Source: Candidatus Woesearchaeota archaeon (GTDB taxonomy: Archaea > Nanobdellota > Nanobdellia > Woesearchaeales > UBA525). From it: a DNA stretch of 24,640 nucleotides. A model generated the notes under the pieces. That model did not search any database. It saw only the letters and a program-made list of their open reading frames with translations, and had not been told where the DNA came from. Positions 6,724 through 13,087 of this stretch are shown here, piece after piece. How positions within the stretch are numbered: the stretch's first letter is position 1; each line of letters starts with the position of its first letter. The stretch lies in assembly GCA_018221245.1 (NCBI GenBank), contig JAAOYH010000009.1, forward strand, positions 1-24,640. Reading direction: 5' to 3'. Both the position numbers and the translations under genes were made by a program.

Positions 6724-7449
6724 ATGGATGTAAAAGTTTTCGCAAAGCTCGTAGGGAAATCGCTCCTGAAGAACGAGACTGTGGTGGCGTTCATGAAATG
6801 TAACGTCTCTTACTCAGGCAGGGCGGAGTCTGTATTAGGTGAAGGAGATAGGATGATTGTCATAAAGTCGGACAACACTGTCTTGGTGCACCAGCCAGAA
6901 GGTAACAACCCTGTAAACTACATGAAGCCTGGGAGCGAGATTACTTTTGAGGATAATATCCTCCATGTCTTTAATGCAAAAGAGAAGGCATGGCTTGACG
7001 TGGAGATGCTAGAGGTTTATGATGTGGCTAAAAAGAAACTTGAGGACGGCCAGAAGCTAGACCTTGCGGGCAATGAAAAAGATATGTCTGACTTCTTGAG
7101 AGATAACCCGCACAAGATTTCTTCAGATTTCAAGCCCGAGAAGAGAGAGCACCAGACTGACGTAGGTTTCATAGATCTGTTCGGTCATGATGGTCAGGGC
7201 AATCTGGTTGTTGTAGAATGTAAAAGAGTTACAGCATCTCTAATGGCGGTGGACCAGTTGAGACGTTATGTGGAAAGAGTGAAACAGATTAAGGGTGTTG
7301 AGAATGTAACAGGAGTTCTTGCAGCTCCTGGAATTACTCCTAATGCTAAAGAGATGTTATCCTCGTGGGGATTTATTTTTTCCAAGGTAGAACCGCCGAA
7401 ACGGCTGGAGCGGTGGCAGAAGGATCAGAAGAGTCTTGCGGAATTTTGA
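6724..7449 (+). CDS. nucS: NucS/EndoMS mismatch-specific endonuclease
   Basis: A 241-residue protein of the NucS/EndoMS family, which cuts both strands at G-T, G-G and T-T mismatches and replaces MutS/MutL repair in many archaea and actinobacteria. The N-terminal DNA-binding half has VLVHQPEGNNPVNYMKPG (53-70), a family signature. The C-terminal RecB-like nuclease has GFIDLFG (148-154, Asp151) and VVVECKR (162-168, Glu165 and Lys167). The last seven residues, QKSLAEF, make a PCNA-interacting box (QxxLxxF), so it should be clamped to the replisome. The start is leaderless from TATA 6692-6700. Its last 77 bases overlap the convergent unknown gene. Confidence 0.93.
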   Translation: MDVKVFAKLVGKSLLKNETVVAFMKCNVSYSGRAESVLGEGDRMIVIKSDNTVLVHQPEGNNPVNYMKPGSEITFEDNILHVFNAKEKAWLDVEMLEVYDVAKKKLEDGQKLDLAGNEKDMSDFLRDNPHKISSDFKPEKREHQTDVGFIDLFGHDGQGNLVVVECKRVTASLMAVDQLRRYVERVKQIKGVENVTGVLAAPGITPNAKEMLSSWGFIFSKVEPPKRLERWQKDQKSLAEF

Positions 7450-8071
7450 GGGTTGATCTAACCTTACCATCGAATACTCTTGCTTCGAAAGGACCTAGTT
7501 TGGTGAAAGGCAGCGCTATGGTATATGCGTTATCAGGTGTCTGTATGCCTATGGTGAGTTCTAGACCTTTGATGATTTTATCTGACTTGTTAAACTCTTG
7601 ATATGCGTTGTTCGTATCTAGAAGATCATCAACTAGGATGTTTGGGGGGATGTTGGCCATATCGTACGAGAAGTCGAAAATTTTGTCAACCTTGTCTTCC
7701 ACCACATGTGCTATGTGGGTCTTCTCCCCATCTTTTGGCTGTGATACGACCATAACGTGTACAAGATTTTCTAATGTGCGGATTTCTGAGCTAAAATTAT
7801 AGTTGAAATAGTCCTGGACAGCATATGAAACGTCGAACTCTCCCAAATAACAGAGTCTTTTAGTTCTGTTTTTCACATCCATTTGCAGGTTTGTCATGAC
7901 GTTGCCAGTGAACCCTATGTTTGGGGGTGTCTTTTCGGGCCAATTGATAGATTTCAAGAAACTGACAAACATAAAGTCATACTGGTCATCAGGAGGTATT
8001 GCTATCAGGTATGGTTTGAGTTCCTTTTTTGGGGGGTGCCAACCGAACCTCCCTTTGAGGATGTTATCCAC
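7373..8071 (-). CDS. hypothetical protein, second gene of a membrane-protein operon
   Basis: A 232-residue soluble protein of no family I recognise. The frame is open to an ATG at 8158, but that start lies deep in the upstream gene. The GTG at 8069-8071 follows AGAGG at normal spacing and overlaps the end of the upstream gene, so I use it. The body has many Asp, Asn and aromatic residues and repeated LTIGIQTPD- and FDVSYAV-type strands, suggesting mixed alpha/beta, with no signal peptide or membrane segment. The last 26 codons are antisense to the 3' end of nucS and read as an Ala/Ser/Pro-rich tail, so the natural stop may be real but that tail is probably unconserved. Confidence 0.6.
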   Translation of the reverse strand: MDNILKGRFGWHPPKKELKPYLIAIPPDDQYDFMFVSFLKSINWPEKTPPNIGFTGNVMTNLQMDVKNRTKRLCYLGEFDVSYAVQDYFNYNFSSEIRTLENLVHVMVVSQPKDGEKTHIAHVVEDKVDKIFDFSYDMANIPPNILVDDLLDTNNAYQEFNKSDKIIKGLELTIGIQTPDNAYTIALPFTKLGPFEARVFDGKVRSTLKIPQDSSDPSATAPAVSAVLPWKK

Positions 8072-8417
8072 GAGTATTTCCTCTAAATAGCCACCTGTGA
8101 CGGTAGAGGAGCACAGCCATGAGTGTGTAGTAAATTCCCAGAAGTAGGATGATAACAAGTCCTAGCGGGCTCGACTCGAATGCGCTGAACGAGAACAAGT
8201 GCAAGATTGCAACAATGATGCCAAGTATGAGTATCCAGTCGTATGGGTTCGTCTCGTTGCGCCAGTCGATGCTTCTTAAGACCAGTAATGCTATGAGGCC
8301 TATCGCAAGAAGGATTGTGATGATTAGTCTAGGACCTACGGTGCTAGGCACTAGATATGATAGCGTTCCAAGCGCTAATGTTAGCAGTAGGAATTCTTCA
8401 ACGCGTTCCCGGTTCAT
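8064..8417 (-). CDS. small multi-pass membrane protein, unknown function
   Basis: A 117-residue protein with four hydrophobic segments: about 8-25, 28-48, 60-77 and 84-102, ending in a basic tail YRHRWLFRGNTRG. No family motif is visible. The start at 8417 lies about 25 bases from a minus-strand TATA-like stretch at 8436-8447, giving a leaderless message. Its stop overlaps the start of the following unknown gene by a few bases, so the two are translationally coupled and may act together at the membrane. Confidence 0.65.
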   Translation of the reverse strand: MNRERVEEFLLLTLALGTLSYLVPSTVGPRLIITILLAIGLIALLVLRSIDWRNETNPYDWILILGIIVAILHLFSFSAFESSPLGLVIILLLGIYYTLMAVLLYRHRWLFRGNTRG

Positions 8418-8457
8418 AAGGCCAGGAATCAGGCAGTATCTAAAAACCTAGCGCTCA

Positions 8458-8466
8458 TTTTATAAA
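8458..8466 (+). promoter_or_regulatory. TATA box of the M50 peptidase gene
   Basis: TTTATAAAT is centred 26 bases before the ATG at 8488, predicting a leaderless transcript. It lies back to back with the promoter of the divergent membrane-protein gene. Confidence 0.55.
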
Positions 8467-8487
8467 TTCCTTGAAGACTGCTTTACT

Positions 8488-9087
8488 ATGAGGCACGCGA
8501 ATCCCGGAATATCGTTCTCCGCGAGAGAGCAGAAGGATCTATTGAAGGCGTGGGTCGCCACGTCCATTGCGTTTGCTATCTTCTTCAGTCCAATGGGATC
8601 GGGAATGGATGCTTTCATGGTGTTATTCGTCATCTCGGCCGTGACTGCTGGACTTGGGTTCCTTCTGCACGAATTGGCCCACAAACTGGTCGCGTACAAG
8701 TTCGGTGTCCATGGTGAGTTCCATAGTAATGATAGCATGCTTGTAATGAGCATCATAATAGCGTTCTTTGGGATGATTATAGCTGCTCCGGGCGCGGTAT
8801 GGCTACAGGGCAATGTCAGGAAAAGAGAATCAGGCATCATTTCTGTCGCGGGGCCTGCTACAAATGTTGTTTTGGCGTTGGCTTTTCTTCCGCTTGTATT
8901 CTCGGAAGGTGTATTTGCAATAGTGGGTCAACTCGGGTTCTTTGTGAATGCTATTTTGGCAGCGTTCAACATGATTCCTATTGGCGGATTTGATGGTGCC
9001 AAAGTCTTGAGGTGGAGCAAACCAGCATATTTCTCGTTCCTTGCTGTCGCTGTTATCCTGTTGATGTATGCATATTCTGTAGTTTGA
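8488..9087 (+). CDS. M50-family site-2 protease-like membrane metallopeptidase
   Basis: A 199-residue integral membrane protein. The zinc motif is HELAH (61-65) at the start of a hydrophobic segment. The third ligand region is NMIPIGGFDGAKVL (161-174, Asp169), the NPxxxxDG-like motif of the family, and a conserved GPATN lies between them. Hydrophobic segments fall at about 20-36, 42-60, 85-105, 118-138, 143-160 and 180-198, matching archaeal S2P cores. There is no PDZ or CBS domain. S2P enzymes cut transmembrane regulators or leftover signal peptides inside the bilayer. The substrate is not evident from context. Confidence 0.88.
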   Translation: MRHANPGISFSAREQKDLLKAWVATSIAFAIFFSPMGSGMDAFMVLFVISAVTAGLGFLLHELAHKLVAYKFGVHGEFHSNDSMLVMSIIIAFFGMIIAAPGAVWLQGNVRKRESGIISVAGPATNVVLALAFLPLVFSEGVFAIVGQLGFFVNAILAAFNMIPIGGFDGAKVLRWSKPAYFSFLAVAVILLMYAYSVV

Positions 9088-9210
9088 GTTTTTGTCACTT
9101 TTCCAGACGAATTTACACTAAATAAATATTTTATCGACGAGAGTAAGTATATTCTTTAAAATATCTTTTCCATCATAGCTTTTCATAGATATATTACTTC
9201 TTGACAAAAA

Positions 9211-9252
9211 GGTTAAAAGGATGGACGAATTCTTGAGGTGTATAGGGAGGGT
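9211..9252 (+). promoter_or_regulatory. promoter and ribosome-binding site of the phosphoesterase pair
   Basis: GTTAAAAGG (9212-9220) resembles a TATA box and GGGAGGGT (9245-9252) is a strong Shine-Dalgarno five bases before the ATG at 9257. The ATG at 9221 would lie upstream of the expected transcription start. Region 9088-9210 is A/T-rich with T-runs just after the M50 gene that could terminate it, and otherwise shows nothing. Confidence 0.45.
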
Positions 9253-9256
9253 AACA

Positions 9257-10408
9257 ATGGTGGATAGCAATTCTCAAACAGATTACAAGCCTGGGCGCTC
9301 AAAGACACGTCAGAAGGAGCTCAAGGAAGAACTATACTTCATCCTGAGAAACAAGAGCATAAAGAAAAGAACAGTTCACGATCTTTCAGATAGGCTCACT
9401 AAGATAGCAGACGAGTATGAGTTGGGCCGGCCAGTACCTCCTCAAGAGATTGAGCTCTATCTTACCCAGATGAAAGAAGAAGGAATCAACATCCCTGAAC
9501 CATATATGGATAAAAGAAAGGTGAATTTCAGGCTTCAAGCCACCCCTACATCAAGAAATCCCCATGAACTTGAAAGAAAAGACTTCCCTAAAAGTGGATT
9601 CAAATTCGCAGCCATATCTAACACAGAGCTAGGAAATTATTACGCGAGAGATGATGCCCTCCTGGCATTCTACAGGTACTGTGAGCATGCAGGAGTTCGC
9701 ACAGTTCTCCACTGCGGAGATATTCTTGCAGGTCCTAGGACAAAACACACGATGGAAGAGATAGAAACAGACGACCCTTGGGATCAGACTGATATGTTAG
9801 TGAAAAACTACCCGCAAATTGATGGAATAAAAACCTTGTTCATTACCGCTCCCGATTGCGAAGGGAAGTTCATAGACAAGCACAAAACGATGATGGGTCC
9901 ACTCATACAGAAAACTGCTAAGGAAGCTGGCAGAGATGACTTGATTTATGTCGGACACAAATCTAATGATGTCATCTTTGATGTTGATGGAACAGAATGC
10001 ATTGTCACAATGGCCCATACTACTGGGAAGGTTCCTTACGCGCGCAGTTACCCTGCTCAGAAAATGGTTCAGTCTTTACAAGGTGGGAAAAAGCCTCACT
10101 TGCTAATATTAGGACACTTGATGCAGCTAGAAGATTACCTGGATCGAGAGGTGTGGGTTGTGCAGGCAGGTGGTTTCAAGGATCAGACTCCTAGCATGGT
10201 TGCTGATAGGCAACATGCGGATGTGGGGGGGTACATGATTGAGATGAGAAAGCCAAGAGACTATGAGGAACACTTTTATGACCAGGATTTTGCTATGATT
10301 CCAAGCAGAGTTACTTTTTTCAATAGAGAGTGGTATGAGAAACACGGGGTCTATCGCCGTTCCCATAGAAGACCTGAAGTGACCAAGAGCAGGAGGAAGG
10401 CAAAATGA
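9257..10408 (+). CDS. metallophosphoesterase-like protein with degenerate active site
   Basis: A 383-residue protein from the ATG at 9257, chosen because of the adjacent ribosome-binding site; an ATG at 9221 would add 12 residues. Residues 15-85 look like a winged helix. The rest aligns with the next gene, for example YARSYPAQKMV with YAKSLRSQKIV and ILGHL with LIGHY. At the five metallophosphoesterase motifs it reads SNTE for DxH, CGD (intact), PDCE for GNHE, AHTTG (His kept) and GHLM for GHxH. Most metal ligands are therefore lost and it is probably a non-catalytic partner. Its stop overlaps the next start (ATGA), so the two proteins are made together. The C-terminus is very basic, which fits nucleic acid binding. 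Confidence 0.7.
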   Translation: MVDSNSQTDYKPGRSKTRQKELKEELYFILRNKSIKKRTVHDLSDRLTKIADEYELGRPVPPQEIELYLTQMKEEGINIPEPYMDKRKVNFRLQATPTSRNPHELERKDFPKSGFKFAAISNTELGNYYARDDALLAFYRYCEHAGVRTVLHCGDILAGPRTKHTMEEIETDDPWDQTDMLVKNYPQIDGIKTLFITAPDCEGKFIDKHKTMMGPLIQKTAKEAGRDDLIYVGHKSNDVIFDVDGTECIVTMAHTTGKVPYARSYPAQKMVQSLQGGKKPHLLILGHLMQLEDYLDREVWVVQAGGFKDQTPSMVADRQHADVGGYMIEMRKPRDYEEHFYDQDFAMIPSRVTFFNREWYEKHGVYRRSHRRPEVTKSRRKAK

Positions 10409-11658
10409 GCGACAACGAACCAAAGCTGGAAGGTCTTGATGAGAGTTTGTGGAATAGGATGAGTTCAGATGATAGGGTATACAGTCTCGACGAGTTGTGC
10501 AACGAGTTCGATTGTTCCCCCAAAGAGCTCAAAAAATCATACAAACGTCTTAAGAATCTAGGTGCGACAGGGACCCTGTCAAACAAGAGAAAAATTCCTG
10601 AAGCGTTCAAGGAAGAATTCGAACAGATGCAGAAGGTCTCTAAGAAAAGGACAAGAAACATAGATGTTTACTCTTTCATTCCAGAATCTCAAGGAGGAAC
10701 TGGACACCAAATGAGGTTCGGTGCAACTTCAGACTCTCATATGGTCAGCCATCACCATGTTGGTAATGCGAAAAAACAGGAAGGCCCCCTTTGGAACTTC
10801 TATAGGATGTGTGCCAGGGAAGGTATAGATACTGTATTCCACGGCGGGAACTATATCGATGGTGCTTGCAGATTCAACAAGTTTGAGGTCCGTGCAACAG
10901 GTGTTACGGAGCAGTTCGATATTTTCGTTAATGAGTACCCTTACGTGCCAGGAGTCAAGACAGTTTTCATATCTGGTGACGATCACGAGGGATGGTGGTG
11001 GAAGCGAGATGGCCTAGACGTTGCTGAATACGGTGCCCTTAAGGCTAATGCGGCAGGGAGAGACGATATGGAGTTCATAGGATATATCGAGGCTGATATA
11101 GCTATTATTCCAGGGGTTGGATTTGTGTACAACAAATATCTTCCGTCTGAAGAAGAGAAGAAGACTTTGCTGGAGCAGAATCTTTTGAGATCTGATGATG
11201 ATCTCGATCCCAGGAAACATAAGGATGGTACATATGATCCTTCAATCTTCTATCCTAAGAGCAAGGGTCTCGGTGACTTGGTGATACCGAAGAACGCAGC
11301 CATAATGCGTCTCATGCACGCAGGTGGCGGAACTTCTTATGCAAAGAGTCTCCGTTCCCAGAAGATTGTCGAGGTACAGGAGGCTGGTGAGAAGCCACAA
11401 ATAATGCTTATCGGGCACTATCACAAGGCAGTATCGGACCTCATCAGGAATGTTCACACTGTGCAACTGGGCACGACAGAAGACCAGTCCAGCTTCATGA
11501 GAAAGAAGACCATTCCTGCAGACTTGGGATCTTATATCCTTGAGATTAACCAGGACGAGGTTGGTGCAATCAATGTGTTCTCATCTAGGTTCATACCGTA
11601 TGTGAACAGAGGGTACAATCAGAGGCTACAGAACTGGACCTTGAATTCAGGACAGTGA
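10405..11658 (+). CDS. winged-helix metallophosphoesterase, probably active
   Basis: A 417-residue paralogue of the preceding gene. Residues 24-75 look like a winged helix-turn-helix (VYSLDELCNEFDCSPKELKK). The calcineurin-like domain has TSDSH (Asp110, His112), HGGN (Asn149), GDDHE (191-195), LMHAGG (His305) and GHYH (His338, His340). Compared with the usual GD and GNHE, the bridging Asp is Asn and the usual Asn is Asp, an apparent reciprocal exchange. Such domains hydrolyse phosphomono- or diesters, and with a DNA-binding domain a nuclease or end-processing role is plausible. The exact substrate is unknown. It could also derive from a virus or plasmid. It ends 14 bases before the convergent unknown gene. 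Confidence 0.75.
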   Translation: MSDNEPKLEGLDESLWNRMSSDDRVYSLDELCNEFDCSPKELKKSYKRLKNLGATGTLSNKRKIPEAFKEEFEQMQKVSKKRTRNIDVYSFIPESQGGTGHQMRFGATSDSHMVSHHHVGNAKKQEGPLWNFYRMCAREGIDTVFHGGNYIDGACRFNKFEVRATGVTEQFDIFVNEYPYVPGVKTVFISGDDHEGWWWKRDGLDVAEYGALKANAAGRDDMEFIGYIEADIAIIPGVGFVYNKYLPSEEEKKTLLEQNLLRSDDDLDPRKHKDGTYDPSIFYPKSKGLGDLVIPKNAAIMRLMHAGGGTSYAKSLRSQKIVEVQEAGEKPQIMLIGHYHKAVSDLIRNVHTVQLGTTEDQSSFMRKKTIPADLGSYILEINQDEVGAINVFSSRFIPYVNRGYNQRLQNWTLNSGQ

Positions 11659-11671
11659 GGGGCTAAAATCC

Positions 11672-12367
11672 TTAGATGTGTCCCATCTCATCTAGAGAAC
11701 GTTCTAGGTCTATCTCTCCTCTTTTGTATAATCTATCTTTTTTTACGGGATCCAATTTAGTGACTTTGTATATTTTGGTGTCGAATGATAAAAACTTATG
11801 ATATCGCTCTGCATTATACTGTTTGACTTTTTCTTCGATACCTCTGAGGCCTAGATGATCAGACATGGATGTTCCTGCTTTTCCGTAAGAGGGGGTGACT
11901 GAAAGAACAGGTTGGTGTTTTTTGACGTAGACTGCTTCTAAAGGTCGGAATCTTAATCGGTCATTTCCTGGTTCTGTAAGAACTCCTTCGTAAAGAGCCA
12001 ACATAGTCTCCATCCTGCCCCCGTTGCTATATTGTATCTCTAGGACGTCCATGTGGGGGGTTATTCCAAGATCTGGAAATTGGAACCCTTCTATGTGTGG
12101 TGTAGAACCTAATTTTTTTGCACTGTCGATTTCATCATCGTTGTAGATTATTGTTTTTCCATTCATTTTGAATCCTCTTGGCGTTTTGTCTGTCGCTATG
12201 AACTCGTAAATATTCCTTACAATGGTTTCTCCTTCGTATCCTAGAGGTAAATTCTCTATATTTTGTCGCATGTTCGCTAGCGTGCCGATTTCTGTTCTGT
12301 CGTTGACTTGGAGCTTCCATACGTCTCCAATGGTCTGTTCAGGTAGTGCTGGTTCGATATCATACAT
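11672..12367 (-). CDS. hypothetical protein with a structured, regulated leader
   Basis: A 231-residue protein I cannot assign. The ATG at 12367 follows AAGGTGATAAAA, a usable Shine-Dalgarno; an in-frame GTG at 12376 would add three residues. It is acidic and soluble, without signal peptide, membrane segment or zinc motif, and has an alternating strand pattern such as DVLEIQYSNGG, then METMLALYEGVL, then PLEAVYVKK, ending in a charged helix. Upstream lie a short leader reading frame, alternative hairpins and operator-like repeats, so its expression appears controlled more tightly than that of neighbours. It converges on the phosphoesterase pair. Confidence 0.65.
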   Translation of the reverse strand: MYDIEPALPEQTIGDVWKLQVNDRTEIGTLANMRQNIENLPLGYEGETIVRNIYEFIATDKTPRGFKMNGKTIIYNDDEIDSAKKLGSTPHIEGFQFPDLGITPHMDVLEIQYSNGGRMETMLALYEGVLTEPGNDRLRFRPLEAVYVKKHQPVLSVTPSYGKAGTSMSDHLGLRGIEEKVKQYNAERYHKFLSFDTKIYKVTKLDPVKKDRLYKRGEIDLERSLDEMGHI

Positions 12368-12372
12368 TTTTA

Positions 12373-12447
12373 TCACCTTGAAATGGGGCGGTGCCTGCCC
12401 CTTGGAGAATTCCTGGCACCAAGGAGGGTTGGTTTCGTTTTACTCAT
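12373..12447 (-). CDS. candidate leaderless 24-codon basic leader peptide
   Basis: An ATG at 12447 lies 28 bases from the only good minus-strand TATA box in the region (12471-12479), exactly the leaderless spacing seen elsewhere here. It opens a frame of 24 codons ending in TGA at 12373-12375. The peptide starts MSKTKPTLLGAR and ends RHRPISR; it has six Arg, two Lys and no acidic residue. The stop overlaps the AGGTGA ribosome-binding site of the next gene, whose ATG is five bases beyond. That layout fits translational coupling or a leader-peptide switch. Codon composition was not tested, so the peptide may still be fortuitous. Confidence 0.45.
   Translation of the reverse strand: MSKTKPTLLGARNSPRGRHRPISR
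12385..12423 (-). promoter_or_regulatory. mutually exclusive hairpins in the leader of the unknown gene
   Basis: In mRNA sense, stem A pairs CTTGG with CCAAG (12419-12423 with 12401-12405) and stem B pairs GGGGC with GCCCC (12397-12401 with 12385-12389). A third pairing, GGTGCC with GGCACC (12415-12420 with 12390-12395), joins the stem A arm to the loop of stem B and cannot form together with both. Stem B ends ten bases before the ribosome-binding site. The structure could switch, or make a pseudoknot. Confidence 0.4.
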
Positions 12448-12457
12448 CGGTGTGACA

Positions 12458-12509
12458 AAGTATGATGCTCATATATAAAGCTTACGAATTATCATACTTC
12501 GTCATACTT
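12458..12509 (-). promoter_or_regulatory. operator repeats around the promoter of the minus-strand unknown gene
   Basis: AAGTATGAT (12458-12466) and its reverse complement ATCATACTT (12491-12499) flank the minus-strand TATA box at 12471-12479. A third copy, GTCATACTT, sits at 12501-12509, ten bases from the second, which is one helical turn. The set is distinct from the PadR operator sequence further right, so a different regulator may bind. Confidence 0.45.
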
Positions 12510-12520
12510 TTTATATCTTA

Positions 12521-12570
12521 AACGATATATCTCTACCGATATATTTATAAAGATATATCGTTACCGATAC
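12521..12570 (+). promoter_or_regulatory. PadR-operon promoter with palindromic operators
   Basis: AACGATATATCT (12521-12532) and its exact reverse complement AGATATATCGTT (12551-12562) surround the TATA box TTTATAAAG (12544-12552), which is centred 27 bases before the ATG at 12575. A second dyad, TATCG-TTAC-CGATA, occupies 12556-12569, and CGATATAT is directly repeated at 12523 and 12537. PadR repressors commonly bind AT-rich dyads over their own promoter, so autoregulation of the whole exporter operon is likely. Confidence 0.6.
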
Positions 12571-12574
12571 AAAA

Positions 12575-13087
12575 ATGACTAGTCAAAAGCTAAGAATGCT
12601 TGTCCTGAACCACCTCGCATGTGAACCTAACTCAGGATATGGGTTAATCAAGAGCATAAAGGAAGCAACCGGTTGGAAACCTAGCTATGGGAGTACATAT
12701 CCACTGCTGAAACAGTTGATGAAAGAAGGGCTAGTGACTCAGAAAACCAAAGGAAGAAAGAAGATATACACTCTGACAAAAGAAGGGGGAGCCGAAGCAA
12801 AAAATGATCGTGACGATAAGGTTGCACTTATTAAAAAACTGAAGGAAACGACTTCAGTAATGAGCCACCTGCTTGGTATGGGGAAAGAAGAATCAGAGGG
12901 AATGATGGCATCATTCCTAGAGGCAGTAATGACCGACGACAAAACATTCAAAGGGTTAATGGAACCAAGCAACAAAATGAAGTTGGAGTTCTTCCGCATA
13001 TACAAGGAAGGGAAATTAAAAAAGAACAAAAATGAAATCACAAAGATTTTCAACGAAGCCACGGAGAAGCTGAGGAAACTAAAATGA
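12575..13087 (+). CDS. PadR-family transcriptional regulator
   Basis: A 170-residue protein. Residues 1-75 are a PadR winged helix: LRMLVLNHLACEPNSGYGLI, then GSTYPLLKQLMKEGLV and a basic wing KTKGRKKIYTLTKEG. The C-terminal half is helical and lysine-rich and probably makes the dimer, though it lacks the aromatic drug-binding features of LmrR. PadR proteins often repress an adjacent transporter and let go when a ligand or stress signal binds. Here the stop overlaps the start of the ABC ATPase gene (ATGA), and palindromes cover the promoter, so it most likely controls its own exporter operon. The start is leaderless. Confidence 0.88.
   Translation: MTSQKLRMLVLNHLACEPNSGYGLIKSIKEATGWKPSYGSTYPLLKQLMKEGLVTQKTKGRKKIYTLTKEGGAEAKNDRDDKVALIKKLKETTSVMSHLLGMGKEESEGMMASFLEAVMTDDKTFKGLMEPSNKMKLEFFRIYKEGKLKKNKNEITKIFNEATEKLRKLK

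Noticed and set aside
6651..6794. Longer N-terminus for the cysteine-rich lipoprotein
   Set aside because: It would overlap the nucS start and both promoters, and the lipobox signal peptide begins at 6650.
8072..8158. ATG start at 8158 for the unknown protein upstream of nucS
   Set aside because: It overlaps the conserved-looking membrane-protein frame by over 90 bases, while a GTG with a ribosome-binding site sits at the gene junction.
12385..12401. GGGGC/GCCCC hairpin as an intrinsic terminator
   Set aside because: No T-run follows on either strand, and it lies just before a start codon, so a leader element is more likely.
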